Virus record (IMG/VR): IMGVR_UViG_3300010413_000073
Location: 1-41,905 of that record
Strand: one strand, 5' to 3'
Origin: a virus
DNA: 41,905 nucleotides
The first letter of the stretch is position 1, and the number at the start of each line of letters is the position of its first letter. The position numbers and the translations under genes are program-made. Below, piece after piece: positions 7,171-15,182 of this stretch. Under the pieces are notes generated by a model. It was not told where the DNA came from. It saw nothing but the letters and a program-made list of their open reading frames with translations, and made no database searches.

Positions 7171-7416
7171 TCATTGCTCCTTTTCAAATAGCTGCCGGAT
7201 CATGGCGGCGGCCTCTTTCTGTTGGTCTGTCATCTGTTCCGATGCGCATTTCGTGACATGGCGCTGCGCTGCGGATTTGATGAACCCTTGCCGTCGGTGT
7301 CCGTTCTGGGTGGTCCACGTCTTGCCGCATCCCGGGCACTTGTACCCATTCGGCAATGTGATGACTTTCGGGACCGGGCATTCGCGAACAATTCGACACG
7401 CTTCGTCGATGTCCAT
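7171..7416 (-). CDS. small zinc-finger protein
   Basis: An 81-residue protein with KCPGCGKTWTT (CxxC) followed by H..RHVTKC about 25 residues later, consistent with one structural zinc site of C2HC or C2H2 type. The first part is MDIDEACRIVRECP; the C-terminal part is helical and charged (QQKEAAAMIRQLFEKEQ). The ATG at 7416 overlaps the previous stop (TGATG). Function unknown; one of several zinc-binding genes in this operon. Confidence 0.7.
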   Translation of the reverse strand: MDIDEACRIVRECPVPKVITLPNGYKCPGCGKTWTTQNGHRRQGFIKSAAQRHVTKCASEQMTDQQKEAAAMIRQLFEKEQ

Positions 7417-7655
7417 CACATTGCACGCAACAGGGCGGTGTCTTCCGGCCGCGAATCAACGTCAAGCGATTCGCTTCGACCGTGGCAGCGACCAGACGTA
7501 TCGACGAAACCGGCCGAAACAACAAACCGGCGGACACGGTGCCAGCTTCCCCGGGTGCGGTTTCGCATGAATCGCAGCGCTTCGGCCATGGTGTCATGAT
7601 TGACGTGTCCCGGGAATGTGAAAATCTCTTCAATGCCCGTTTCTTCGTTGCTCAT
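7416..7655 (-). CDS. hypothetical protein
   Basis: A 79-residue protein of unknown function. The start MSNEETGIEEIF at 7655 is chosen because its ATG overlaps the upstream stop (ATGA). An arginine-rich middle (RFMRNRTRGSWHRVRRF) suggests nucleic-acid or acidic-partner contact, but no motif proves it. Confidence 0.62.
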   Translation of the reverse strand: MSNEETGIEEIFTFPGHVNHDTMAEALRFMRNRTRGSWHRVRRFVVSAGFVDTSGRCHGRSESLDVDSRPEDTALLRAM

Positions 7656-7978
7656 GCAGACATACTTTCGCACGTCGCACACCCTTGGTTGAATTCGCCG
7701 GCCGGACCGTAGTTTTCAGGATTCGCCCGGGGGCTGTGAAAGCCGAACTGACTGCCGGCACGCATGGCGGCGATCTGTTGCGGTGTCGTCTTGTTCGCGG
7801 CGTTCAGTTCGTCTGCGGAATGATCGGAACGCCCGATCGGTTCATAGCCCGGTTGGCCCCGCATGATCGCCGCCAGCCGACCGCATTCGGTGGTTATGAA
7901 AACCAACATCGGCAAGGCCGCCAGATTGGCCGCACGGCGTTCGAACAGGCTTTCGGTGGTGATGACATCACTTCGCAT
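7652..7978 (-). CDS. hypothetical protein
   Basis: A 108-residue protein without a recognised domain. The N-terminal helix (TTESLFERRAANLAALPMLVFI) is followed by a loop-rich tail with NPENYGPAGEFNQGCATC. The ATG at 7978 lies inside the 3' end of the preceding gene (11 bp overlap), and its stop overlaps the next start, so it belongs to the same message. Confidence 0.62.
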   Translation of the reverse strand: MRSDVITTESLFERRAANLAALPMLVFITTECGRLAAIMRGQPGYEPIGRSDHSADELNAANKTTPQQIAAMRAGSQFGFHSPRANPENYGPAGEFNQGCATCESMSA

Positions 7979-8189
7979 TGTCGGTGAACCTGCAGGCTTT
8001 TTGACCCTCTTCCGTCAACGTCCAATCGCCGGCAATGCCGATTGATCCGCGGGGTGTATAGGTGACCAGACCGCGCCGGGCAAGTGCGCACAATATCGGG
8101 TGGGTATTCCCGGCGAAGACACTGCCCCGGTCTTTGATCCGTTTCAACGTGGCCACTTGCGTGACCGTCAAGCGCTTTTTATTAGGCAT
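7968..8189 (-). CDS. small winged-helix-like protein
   Basis: A 73-residue basic protein. TVTQVATLKRIKDRG, then PILCALARRGLVTY and DWTLTEEGQKA follow the helix, recognition-helix, wing and 'LT.EG' pattern of small winged-helix DNA-binding proteins of phages. GGGAG lies nine bases before the ATG at 8189. It may be a regulator or a replication accessory protein; the fold assignment is by pattern only. Confidence 0.6.
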   Translation of the reverse strand: MPNKKRLTVTQVATLKRIKDRGSVFAGNTHPILCALARRGLVTYTPRGSIGIAGDWTLTEEGQKACRFTDNAK

Positions 8190-8409
8190 GTAGTGGTTCT
8201 CCCTTGAAGACTTGACCGGTCCCGTTGCAATAGGTGCATTTTCTGCCGTATGCTTCGCCCATCCCGCTGCACCGCGGGCACGGTCCCCAATGTTTCAGCA
8301 GGTCTTCGGGTTCATCGTGAATGCACTTTATCACTGCGCAGGTGTCGAACTCCCCGAAGTGTTCACATCCGGCGCAATCGAACGGGTTCGGCCGCTTTCT
8401 ATCTGACAT
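8182..8409 (-). CDS. DnaJ-type zinc-ribbon small protein
   Basis: A 75-residue protein with two cysteine modules: CAGCEHFGEFDTC, and CPRCSGMGEA...CTYCNGTGQ, the latter closely like the CxxCxGxG repeats of DnaJ. A longer frame upstream exists, but MSDRKRPNPF at 8409 is the start that fits the gene junction (it overlaps the 3' end of the previous gene by 11 bp). Likely a zinc-binding accessory protein, not a full chaperone, since no J domain is present. Confidence 0.7.
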   Translation of the reverse strand: MSDRKRPNPFDCAGCEHFGEFDTCAVIKCIHDEPEDLLKHWGPCPRCSGMGEAYGRKCTYCNGTGQVFKGEPLHA

Positions 8410-8692
8410 GGCCGGCCCCTGCCAATGCGTTGCGGGCATAGTCGCCGCAATCCCTACCGATCGGACAAATGATTTCGCCATCGCCTTCGGGGTCCGGGTC
8501 GGTATGACTTTGCCAGTGATCCGGGTTTGCGTAGAACTGCAGGGCCAATTCAAGCCCCCTGATCCGCGCTTCGGACATGGCGACGCCGGCTTCGAATGCC
8601 TTCAAGGTGTCGCCATCTATTCGGGATATTTGTCCGGCTTGAAGTGCCGAAATCGACCAATTGCTGTGTGCCAATCGTGTTTTGTCGGTCAT
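8399..8692 (-). CDS. hypothetical protein
   Basis: A 97-residue protein. A helical segment (TLKAFEAGVAMSEARIRGLELALQ) precedes a loop with DHWQSHTDPDPEGDGE and CPIGRDCGDYAR. The two cysteines could pair or bind metal, but no family is recognised. The start is ATG at 8692, six bases after the upstream stop, with GGGG as a ribosome site. Confidence 0.65.
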   Translation of the reverse strand: MTDKTRLAHSNWSISALQAGQISRIDGDTLKAFEAGVAMSEARIRGLELALQFYANPDHWQSHTDPDPEGDGEIICPIGRDCGDYARNALAGAGHVR

Positions 8693-8696
8693 GGTG

Positions 8697-8936
8697 TTAC
8701 CCCTTATTTACCAAATTAAAAAGCAAATCCCAATCAACAGATTCGTTCTTCATCGCAACATGCAAAACCTTCCCTTCAACCATAAAGTTTCGGTGTTCGT
8801 TCCATTCGCCTCTGTTTTCTTTAAGTATTACGAACTGCAAGCCTTTTGATTTTACCAATTCGACAAAATCCTTTTTGGTTGCTTTCAGTAAGCAATTGAC
8901 CCGACTTCCCGTTGCTCTGCGCTGGTTTAATCTCAT
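8697..8936 (-). CDS. hypothetical small protein, first gene of early operon
   Basis: A 79-residue basic protein (MRLNQRRATGSRVNC...). Its codon and base use is more AT-rich than the neighbours, suggesting a separate origin. GAGGGCAAGACA precedes the ATG at 8936. An in-frame ATG at 8981, at the expected transcription start, could give a 94-residue form. The promoter and leader (8936-9016) are a near-duplicate of those before the 99-residue gene at 294-376. Function unknown. Confidence 0.62.
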   Translation of the reverse strand: MRLNQRRATGSRVNCLLKATKKDFVELVKSKGLQFVILKENRGEWNEHRNFMVEGKVLHVAMKNESVDWDLLFNLVNKG

Positions 8937-8987
8937 TGTCTTGCCCTCTGCGGTTTTTGGTGTGCCGATCACGCCGGCCATGGGTGA

Positions 8988-9016
8988 ACACTAATCGCTA
9001 TTGACGGCGCCGTCAA
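8988..9016 (-). promoter_or_regulatory. early promoter with palindromic operator (copy 2)
   Basis: -35 TTGACG (9011-9016) within the perfect 16-bp palindrome TTGACGGCGCCGTCAA, a 17-bp spacer, and -10 TAGTGT (8988-8993). The TGA inside the -35 is the stop codon of the primase-helicase gene. It drives the operon 8936 to 5650. Confidence 0.78.
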
Positions 9017-11379
9017 CTACCTTGTGCATCCTTGCCGAAAACAGTTTCAGCCATGCGGGATCGCTGGGCCTCTTGGTATGCCTTCGCAACTTCGGCCGGC
9101 CTTTGAATTTCAATGTCTTTGTGTCCGCGTTTGATGAATAGCCGGGGCTTTCCGCCGCCATCGATCGCCGTCGGATTGTTGACCCGTCCGGATTCAAGCG
9201 ACGGGTGCCAATCGTACCCCAAGCCCTGCAGCATGCCGCGACGTTTGTTCGGCGGGATCGCCTTCGACATCCGCCGGGCTTCCAACAGACGGTCAAGGGC
9301 GATGCTACTGATCCAGCCCCCGGCAAACCCCGCCCGGCCCTCTTCGACCGCTTCCAAAATCTCTTGTTCAACTGAACCAAGGCCATTCGCGATCGCTTGT
9401 TCGGTGGTCGATGTGATCGGTGCGGTGTGGCAGTGATCCGACGGATCAAGTTCCCGCGGGATGTCATAGGTGTGCAGGAATTCAGCAACAACGCTGTAGC
9501 CGCTTGGCTGGCCTTCATAGCGCCCTTTTCCTTTCAACCAATCATATAGATCGGGGAAATAGTCGCCATCCATTCCATCCCGGGCCAAGTCAGCTTTCGA
9601 TTGCTGGGCAGTATAGAACACGCAAAACCGGCGATCGTTGTTCGTTTTCCGCACCGCATCCAAGTGGTTCGAATTGAACATGAAATTGCATCGGACATCG
9701 CCCATGGTCTGGTCGCTGTGCATGGCGCGTTTCGCAAGTCGATCGCTTGTGATGTACGGTTTCAACACTTCGATGATTTCGCGGCGCTGTTCCGGAACAT
9801 AAATATCTTCGACGCCGATGAACAGGGTGTTGAACAACCACGAATTGAACTTTTCGCTGATTTCATGCGCCGGCGGAAGATGCACATATTTGTCGCCGAT
9901 CGCATAGGCCACGCATCGGGTGAATAGTGTTTTGCCGTTGCCCTCGGTCCCCTGCAGCAGTGGCGCCCATTGGAATTTCGAACCGATCCGTTGCACGCAT
10001 GCCGCCATGTAGGCCAGCAAGATCGCCCGATCGTGCTGATCTGGCAGAATCTTTTTCAGGTGACGCAAAAACGGGCCGACATCACCTTTGACGCGGGACA
10101 CCTTCGCCGGGGTGTAGGTATTGACTAGCACGCGGTCACCTTCATGGATCAGCGCCCCGGGCGCCTTTTCTGGTCTGAATGCAATGCTGTCCGCGATAGG
10201 GTATCGGACGCCCTGCGATTCGGTGAAGGCTTCCCAAGCGTTTTTCGTCACCTTGTCATTGCCGGCATCGATCGCAAACAGATAGCCGCCAAATGTGGCC
10301 CTGAACTGTTCAGGCTTCAACAGCGTGCCTTTTGGGGTGAATACCCGGTGCAGGTCTTGAACGTACACGCACCCGGCGAAATACTCGACTTGTTGCGTGA
10401 TGGCCAGAAATTGAAACCCGCTTAGAATTTCGGGGATCAGGCTTTCGGGTTCGGGTTCACCTTCGACTTGTCTGACTTCGGCCACCGGCAACGCCAACCC
10501 GCCGGATAGATGCACCAACGTGCCCATGCCAAGTTCGGTCGGCGGGCTTGACCCATAATGTCGCCAACGTGCGTCAACGCTGTCACCCTCCGCGCCCATG
10601 CACTGATCGGACCATTCGCGCCATGCTTCCCGACCTTCGTCTGAACCGCCGCTTGCGTTATATACTGCCATTCCGATGCGGTTCCAGCGCTCCCAATCGG
10701 GTTCATCGTTCGGAATAAGGGCAAGGGCTGCCCGGATTTGTTCGGTGCCGCCTGTCGCCCGTTTGTGGGCCAACATGAACGGATCGTGTGGGGCTGCAGC
10801 CCGCGAAACCCGTTCGGGTCCAGAAACCGGGATCGATTCAATGCCCGGCATGGTATCAATCGCAACACCTTCGACATCGGTCACCGAATAGGGGACACCG
10901 ACCACCCTGCCCACATAGAAAGCCTGCGACGCGGTGAATGATTCCCCAGCCAGAACACCACCAAGCAACGTGTTTGCCTTGCCCAAAAGTGCGTGTCGAT
11001 CTTCCAGATTGCCGGCCTTTGAGAATGGCAGGATCACACGCCAGCGGTTGCCCTTGGTCCCATGGCTTGGGGTGGTGACAATGTAGGCTTGGACGCCGGC
11101 ACTTTTCAGGATCGCCGCGGCTGTATCTGGTGCCATATCGCCGGCATCATAGTCACCGATCGCGCCCCAGACTTCGACAATGCTGGCATTGCTTCGGGCT
11201 GAATCCTTTTCGGTCCGTTCCCCGCTGTAGCGATTCAGCGAAATCAAAGGGCATGCGGCCTTGCTGGCATATTCCGGCAACGCCCGAAGCCAATCGGAAA
11301 ACCCCTTCGCTGTTGTTGTATATTCGACCGGCTCTTTCGCTGAAAGGTCCGCGAATAGTGTGAAAGTCACATTCGGCAT
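9013..11379 (-). CDS. primase-helicase (AEP/PriCT-2 primase with D5-like SF3 helicase)
   Basis: A 788-residue replication protein. The N-terminal third resembles an archaeo-eukaryotic type primase, with an acidic pair in GAIGDYDAGD (about 73-81) and a SHGTKGNRWRV motif (105-115). A PriCT-2-like region spans about 212-290 (DEPDWERWNRIGMAVYN). The helicase has Walker A QGTEGNGKT (476-484), Walker B LFIGVEDIY (519-527), a sensor segment FMFNSNHLDA, and an arginine finger in NNDRRF. It would unwind DNA and lay primers for the family B polymerase encoded upstream. ATG at 11379 with GTGGGGAT upstream. The stop is embedded in the next promoter. Confidence 0.9.
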   Translation of the reverse strand: MPNVTFTLFADLSAKEPVEYTTTAKGFSDWLRALPEYASKAACPLISLNRYSGERTEKDSARSNASIVEVWGAIGDYDAGDMAPDTAAAILKSAGVQAYIVTTPSHGTKGNRWRVILPFSKAGNLEDRHALLGKANTLLGGVLAGESFTASQAFYVGRVVGVPYSVTDVEGVAIDTMPGIESIPVSGPERVSRAAAPHDPFMLAHKRATGGTEQIRAALALIPNDEPDWERWNRIGMAVYNASGGSDEGREAWREWSDQCMGAEGDSVDARWRHYGSSPPTELGMGTLVHLSGGLALPVAEVRQVEGEPEPESLIPEILSGFQFLAITQQVEYFAGCVYVQDLHRVFTPKGTLLKPEQFRATFGGYLFAIDAGNDKVTKNAWEAFTESQGVRYPIADSIAFRPEKAPGALIHEGDRVLVNTYTPAKVSRVKGDVGPFLRHLKKILPDQHDRAILLAYMAACVQRIGSKFQWAPLLQGTEGNGKTLFTRCVAYAIGDKYVHLPPAHEISEKFNSWLFNTLFIGVEDIYVPEQRREIIEVLKPYITSDRLAKRAMHSDQTMGDVRCNFMFNSNHLDAVRKTNNDRRFCVFYTAQQSKADLARDGMDGDYFPDLYDWLKGKGRYEGQPSGYSVVAEFLHTYDIPRELDPSDHCHTAPITSTTEQAIANGLGSVEQEILEAVEEGRAGFAGGWISSIALDRLLEARRMSKAIPPNKRRGMLQGLGYDWHPSLESGRVNNPTAIDGGGKPRLFIKRGHKDIEIQRPAEVAKAYQEAQRSRMAETVFGKDAQGS

Positions 11380-11447
11380 TCTATCCCCACGGCGGTGAAA
11401 ATTCCCCGCTGCCTATCGGCAACGGTCATTCGACAAGCTGCAATCGA

Positions 11448-11777
11448 TCACGCCGGTCGGTCGGCGTTTGCGATCATGTAGGAAACAGCACTTCGGCGAA
11501 GTGATTCGGGAACTTTCAGGGCACGAGAATCACGGCAGGCGATTCCGTCCGCTACGATCGGCAAGTTTTCCTGTTTGATCGCTCGCCGCATAACATCCCC
11601 TTTCAATTGGGTCATCGTTCCGAAATACCGGGTGACAAGACCGAACGAAACGCCAGCGTGATCGGCGATCGCATCCCGTGTGATATTCTGAAAACCTACC
11701 TTTTCGGCAAGTTCAACGGCAGCGGTCAGAATATCTTCTTTCCGCTGCTCTGGCTGTAATCTCTTTTTATTGGTCAT
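11448..11777 (-). CDS. short TetR-family-like DNA-binding regulator
   Basis: A 109-residue protein whose first 60 residues form a textbook TetR_N helix-turn-helix: RKEDILTAAVELAEKVGF, then ITRDAIADHAGVSFGLVTRY and a following KGDVMRRAI helix. Only about 45 residues follow, so the usual ligand-binding and dimer domain of roughly 130 residues is missing. AAGGAG lies eight bases before the ATG at 11777. It has its own promoter (11804-11832) containing a degenerate version of the early palindrome. TetR-type proteins bind palindromes of this size, so it is the best candidate for the early-promoter regulator. That is inference. Confidence 0.85.
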   Translation of the reverse strand: MTNKKRLQPEQRKEDILTAAVELAEKVGFQNITRDAIADHAGVSFGLVTRYFGTMTQLKGDVMRRAIKQENLPIVADGIACRDSRALKVPESLRRSAVSYMIANADRPA

Positions 11778-11803
11778 CGGGCGAACTCCTTTTGTCTGGG
11801 GCG

Positions 11804-11832
11804 AATGTAGCGGCTATTGACGACGTGGGCAA
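11804..11832 (-). promoter_or_regulatory. early-type promoter with degenerate operator (TetR-like gene)
   Basis: -35 TTGCCC (11827-11832), 17-bp spacer with CGTCAATAGC, and -10 TACATT (11804-11809). The downstream half-site CGTCAA and TAGC are kept, while the upstream half is changed to TTGCCCAC, so the palindrome is imperfect. A weaker site at the regulator's own gene would fit delayed autoregulation. Confidence 0.62.
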
Positions 11833-11839
11833 TAGTGAA

Positions 11840-12328
11840 TCAAACATCGATACCGACATGCGCAAACTTTGCGTCGCCACCAAGGGAAGTGATCAGTTTA
11901 ATGAATGCAAGCTGTGCGTTTTCACGGCCGGACCCGGTGAAACGCCAACCCATCGGCTTGACTTCCCGGGCGACAAAAATCCCCATTCGACGCCCTACAT
12001 GGTCCGGGGTGATAAGTTCCGGACGGATGCCGATCAGATCGCTTGACTTGATCGTTTCATTCATCTGTTTTGAATCGTTTGCGATCCCCCATCGGATGAA
12101 CTGGCCATTTTCCAGCTTGCCGGCGCCGACATTGTTGCGCCATAGCCGGCCGCCTTTCCGACTCATTTCAAGCCGCAGGGAATTTTGAACAGCCGTTTCG
12201 CTTTCTCCGATCGCATCGCCCGGGGCGAACTGCGCATCCGCGGCGCCCATCATGGCCAATAGGTCTTGAACGGCCGCGAACGGCACACCATGGCGCAAGG
12301 CCCATTCGTGAATTGAAAGTGATGTCAT
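11840..12328 (-). CDS. VRR-NUC domain nuclease
   Basis: A 162-residue PD-(D/E)xK nuclease of the VRR-NUC type, proposed in phages to act on branched or recombining DNA. Visible elements are E44 (SETAVQNSLR), D97 (SSDLIGI), E122-x-K124 (AREVKPMGW) and Q139 (NAQLAFIKLI), ending with GGDAKFAH, the usual family ending. The start at 12328 overlaps the polymerase stop (ATGA), so it is translated after the polymerase. A longer frame to 12385 lies inside the polymerase gene and is not supported. Confidence 0.85.
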   Translation of the reverse strand: MTSLSIHEWALRHGVPFAAVQDLLAMMGAADAQFAPGDAIGESETAVQNSLRLEMSRKGGRLWRNNVGAGKLENGQFIRWGIANDSKQMNETIKSSDLIGIRPELITPDHVGRRMGIFVAREVKPMGWRFTGSGRENAQLAFIKLITSLGGDAKFAHVGIDV

Positions 12329-14334
12329 TCGTTGATTCTCCTTTTCAGCGGTTCGACCAGCTTGATCGCTTCGGCGATGTACCATTCGAAATCGATGTCA
12401 TTTCGGTTGACGGTTGACAGCCGGTTTGCTTCCCGGGCCAACCATCCTTTGTTGATGTCGGTTTTCCGATCGGGCGCCTTGGTCTGATATTGGTGAAGAT
12501 ATTCGCCACGCTTCGCCGCCTTGTCGATTTCCGATTTGGTCCGGGCTTCGATCGTGGTCCCGTCCGGCTTTCTATAAACGTGCAGCGTGTGGAATTCTTT
12601 CCCGGCAACCGGCGGCATCACCTTGAACATCGGTTGGCCGGTTCGGCTGATATAGTAGCGGGTGATTCGCTGGGGCTGTTCGATGTCACCGATGAAAAGT
12701 TGGGTCGATCTGTTGATCTTTGCCCGCAGCATGAAATCTGAAATCTGTTGGTGTTTCAGGATGAATTGCCGAATGTCTTCCCCTTTCATCAGGGCAGCTT
12801 CGGCAGCCTTCGCAACGATCCGGGCGCCGTGATCTTGGTGCCATTGCAATTCTTGTGTGAATGGGTTTTCAAGCGGTGTTTCGTGACAATAGGCACCTTT
12901 TCGTTTGATCTTTCCTTTGTTGGTTTCCGCAAGATAGTTGTTCACGTCCCTGATCATCATTCGCGAATAGATCGATTCTTCAAGTTCTAACCGGGTCAGT
13001 TCTGACCATTCTTTGCAGATCGCACGCATCCGGGCGGTTTCGGTCCGCGGACAATATACGGTGATGCCGTCGGTATTTGCCTGAATCAGCTTTAGCCCGG
13101 AGATTTCCAACAGCCATTCAGCCAACATGCAAATGATCAACTGACCGTTCACGGTGATGGCCATGGTGAATTGAGAATCGCGAAGCGCCGAATATGGGTT
13201 GTTGCTGTCCCCGAAAGTTCCGTTCAAAGCAAGTTTCAACATCGCATTGATCGCGGTGCCTTTCGGGTGGTTCACACGTTCCGCTTTCAATTTCGCATAG
13301 ATGAAACAAAAGCCCGGGCCAAGGTGCGCAGGATAAAGGGCGTTCACGATTGCTAATGATGGGTAATAGCTGACGACATCGATGTCGATCACTTCGCCGA
13401 ATTCATCCGATTCGACTATCGTGTTGTTCATGCTGCCATGGATTCCACCAAGTCCGAAGCTAAATTCGAAGCCGTCAACCGTGACCGCCAGATCATTGAA
13501 AATGCCTTTCGTTTCAGTGATCACTTGCGCGGTCAACCATTCATGGATTCGTTGAAATTCCGGCCTTGCAAAGCCGATATAGGGCAGAATGATGTCAGCC
13601 AATCGGATTTGATGGCGGATCGTTTGTCTTGGCATACGTCGCCCGGATGATCTGTCATAGCATTCGATCCCGGCCTTTTCCAGTTCGGCGATCAGGTATT
13701 CTTTCCCGATCTTCGTGTCGTTGAAATTCATGCAATCGCGGCTGTTTCGTTCGGTCAATTCTTCGCGGAATGCGATCGCCGGCAATGAAAATTCATAGAA
13801 CTTGTGAGTTTCCAAAACGTCGTGAAGGTTGTATTTCAAAACCGTGTCGATTTCAGTCACCGGGATGATTGTCCCGGGTGCGAACGGTAAGTCTTCAATG
13901 CTTTCGGATCGCATGGCGAATTGCAGCGCCTTCAAGCTGGTCGATTTTGCCATGTTGTCGAAGTGGTGAATTTTGAACAAATCCACTTGGTCGATGATTC
14001 TGTCAGATTCCCAGATAATTGACGCGAAGCGTTCGCCGTTGATGATTTCTTCAACTTTCGCATATATGTCGGAAACGGTGACCGTTTCGATTTCGGTCAA
14101 AATTAGGTGCAAAATAGGATAGTCGAACGCTTCATTGTTGAAACCAACCAACCGACCTTTGCAAGTCAATTTGATATAGCGCATAAGCTGAAACAGCTTG
14201 TCTAGCTGATTCCGCCGTTCCGAAAGTTCGAATTGCCAAACCCTTCGGGTCTTTGCGCACATGACCGTGCAAGTGAACAAATTTGGATAGGTTTCCAAGT
14301 CAAAGATGAAATCGTTTCGATCATTGTTTTGCAT
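12325..14334 (-). CDS. DNA polymerase, family B type, with proofreading domain
   Basis: A 669-residue replicative polymerase. The exonuclease has FDLET (D12, E14), NNEAFDYPIL (exo II) and YNLHDVLE (exo III). The polymerase has motif A DIDVVSYYPSLA (317-328), motif B KLALNGTFGDSNNPYS (from K367) and motif C ANTDGITV (419-426), then RKGAY. Motif C reads NTD rather than DTD; in related enzymes the second aspartate is the metal ligand, so activity is expected. It is short for family B, as in many phages. The start at 14334 has GGGG upstream; the ATG at 14346 would add four residues. A stem-loop separates it from the SSB gene. Confidence 0.9.
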   Translation of the reverse strand: MQNNDRNDFIFDLETYPNLFTCTVMCAKTRRVWQFELSERRNQLDKLFQLMRYIKLTCKGRLVGFNNEAFDYPILHLILTEIETVTVSDIYAKVEEIINGERFASIIWESDRIIDQVDLFKIHHFDNMAKSTSLKALQFAMRSESIEDLPFAPGTIIPVTEIDTVLKYNLHDVLETHKFYEFSLPAIAFREELTERNSRDCMNFNDTKIGKEYLIAELEKAGIECYDRSSGRRMPRQTIRHQIRLADIILPYIGFARPEFQRIHEWLTAQVITETKGIFNDLAVTVDGFEFSFGLGGIHGSMNNTIVESDEFGEVIDIDVVSYYPSLAIVNALYPAHLGPGFCFIYAKLKAERVNHPKGTAINAMLKLALNGTFGDSNNPYSALRDSQFTMAITVNGQLIICMLAEWLLEISGLKLIQANTDGITVYCPRTETARMRAICKEWSELTRLELEESIYSRMMIRDVNNYLAETNKGKIKRKGAYCHETPLENPFTQELQWHQDHGARIVAKAAEAALMKGEDIRQFILKHQQISDFMLRAKINRSTQLFIGDIEQPQRITRYYISRTGQPMFKVMPPVAGKEFHTLHVYRKPDGTTIEARTKSEIDKAAKRGEYLHQYQTKAPDRKTDINKGWLAREANRLSTVNRNDIDFEWYIAEAIKLVEPLKRRINE

Positions 14335-14356
14335 TCTGTACCCCATTGAAAGGAAA

Positions 14357-14378
14357 GCGCCGCCCCGAAAGGCGGCGC
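14357..14378 (-). terminator. stem-loop between SSB and polymerase genes (attenuator)
   Basis: On the minus strand GCGCCGCC, a six-base loop TTTCGG and GGCGGCGC form an 8-bp GC stem followed by TTTCCTTTC. It lies directly after the SSB stop and before the polymerase start. The weak T tract suggests partial termination, which would let SSB exceed polymerase. Confidence 0.6.
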
Positions 14379-14384
14379 CACTTT

Positions 14385-15179
14385 TTAACCGACCATGTAG
14401 CCTTGGGCGATCAGCATTTCATCGGTCCAGCCTTTGGCCCTGAATGCGTCATAGGTCACGCCGTTCGCCTTGGCCGTCATCTGTTTGCCGGCATTGGCAA
14501 CAAAGTCAGGCGCCGGGGCGGCTGGTGCTTCCGCTGCGGGCGCAGGGGCAGCGGGTGCCGGTGCAGCCGGACCGGGTGCCGGTGCGCCGGTGTTCGCCGG
14601 TGCGTTGCCTCGGGCTGCGGCAAAGCCGCCCGCGACGGTTTCCTTGGAAATGCCACCGGTGACCGCCAATTTCGGCGTTGTTGCGTCGATGATCTGAATG
14701 CCATCCAGACCAAAGGCCAGCCCCTTCGACTTGTTGTTGAAGTCATAGCAATGCACCATGACCTTGACCAAGGCGCCCGGGTACAGCATGCGGGCATACT
14801 GCATCGCCGAAAGTTCGTTGCCGTTGATGTCGTACACCAGCGGCGCACCAAGGCGGGTGTTCGCATTGATCGCGATCCTGCCCTGCAGCAACGGCGCATC
14901 GGCTTCGAACTTGGTCAGATCGATTTCGCGAAGCGGCCATTCGCCACCCGCTGGGAACTGCCCCTTGAAGATTGTCGAATCGGCCAACGTCTGGTTTGCC
15001 AGATCGTCAAGGTCCATTCGTTCCGGATCAGCGGCCGGGATCGCGATTTTCAGCGAATGCACGATTGCACCGCTTCCGTCGGTCTTGGTTTCCGGCTGTG
15101 TGATACCGTCCCAAATGATCATTCCGACCGGCGAAATGACGTGGGTCAGTTCCCCATTTTTCCCATTGAATTGTTTCAT
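14385..15179 (-). CDS. single-stranded DNA-binding protein (DUF2815-like)
   Basis: A 264-residue protein resembling the DUF2815 group of phage ssDNA-binding proteins, which coat single strands during replication. The N-terminal 170 residues hold the domain (SPVGMIIWDGI, FKGQFPAGGEWP, DINGNELSAMQ, GALVKVMVHCYDF). A linker of alternating A and P (about 190-228) leads to a C-terminal piece (TYDAFRAKGWTDEMLIAQGY) instead of a plain acidic tail. AGGAG lies eight bases before the ATG at 15179. Placed between the DUF2800 nuclease and polymerase, as in many phage replication modules. Confidence 0.83.
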   Translation of the reverse strand: MKQFNGKNGELTHVISPVGMIIWDGITQPETKTDGSGAIVHSLKIAIPAADPERMDLDDLANQTLADSTIFKGQFPAGGEWPLREIDLTKFEADAPLLQGRIAINANTRLGAPLVYDINGNELSAMQYARMLYPGALVKVMVHCYDFNNKSKGLAFGLDGIQIIDATTPKLAVTGGISKETVAGGFAAARGNAPANTGAPAPGPAAPAPAAPAPAAEAPAAPAPDFVANAGKQMTAKANGVTYDAFRAKGWTDEMLIAQGYMVG

Positions 15180-15182
15180 GCG

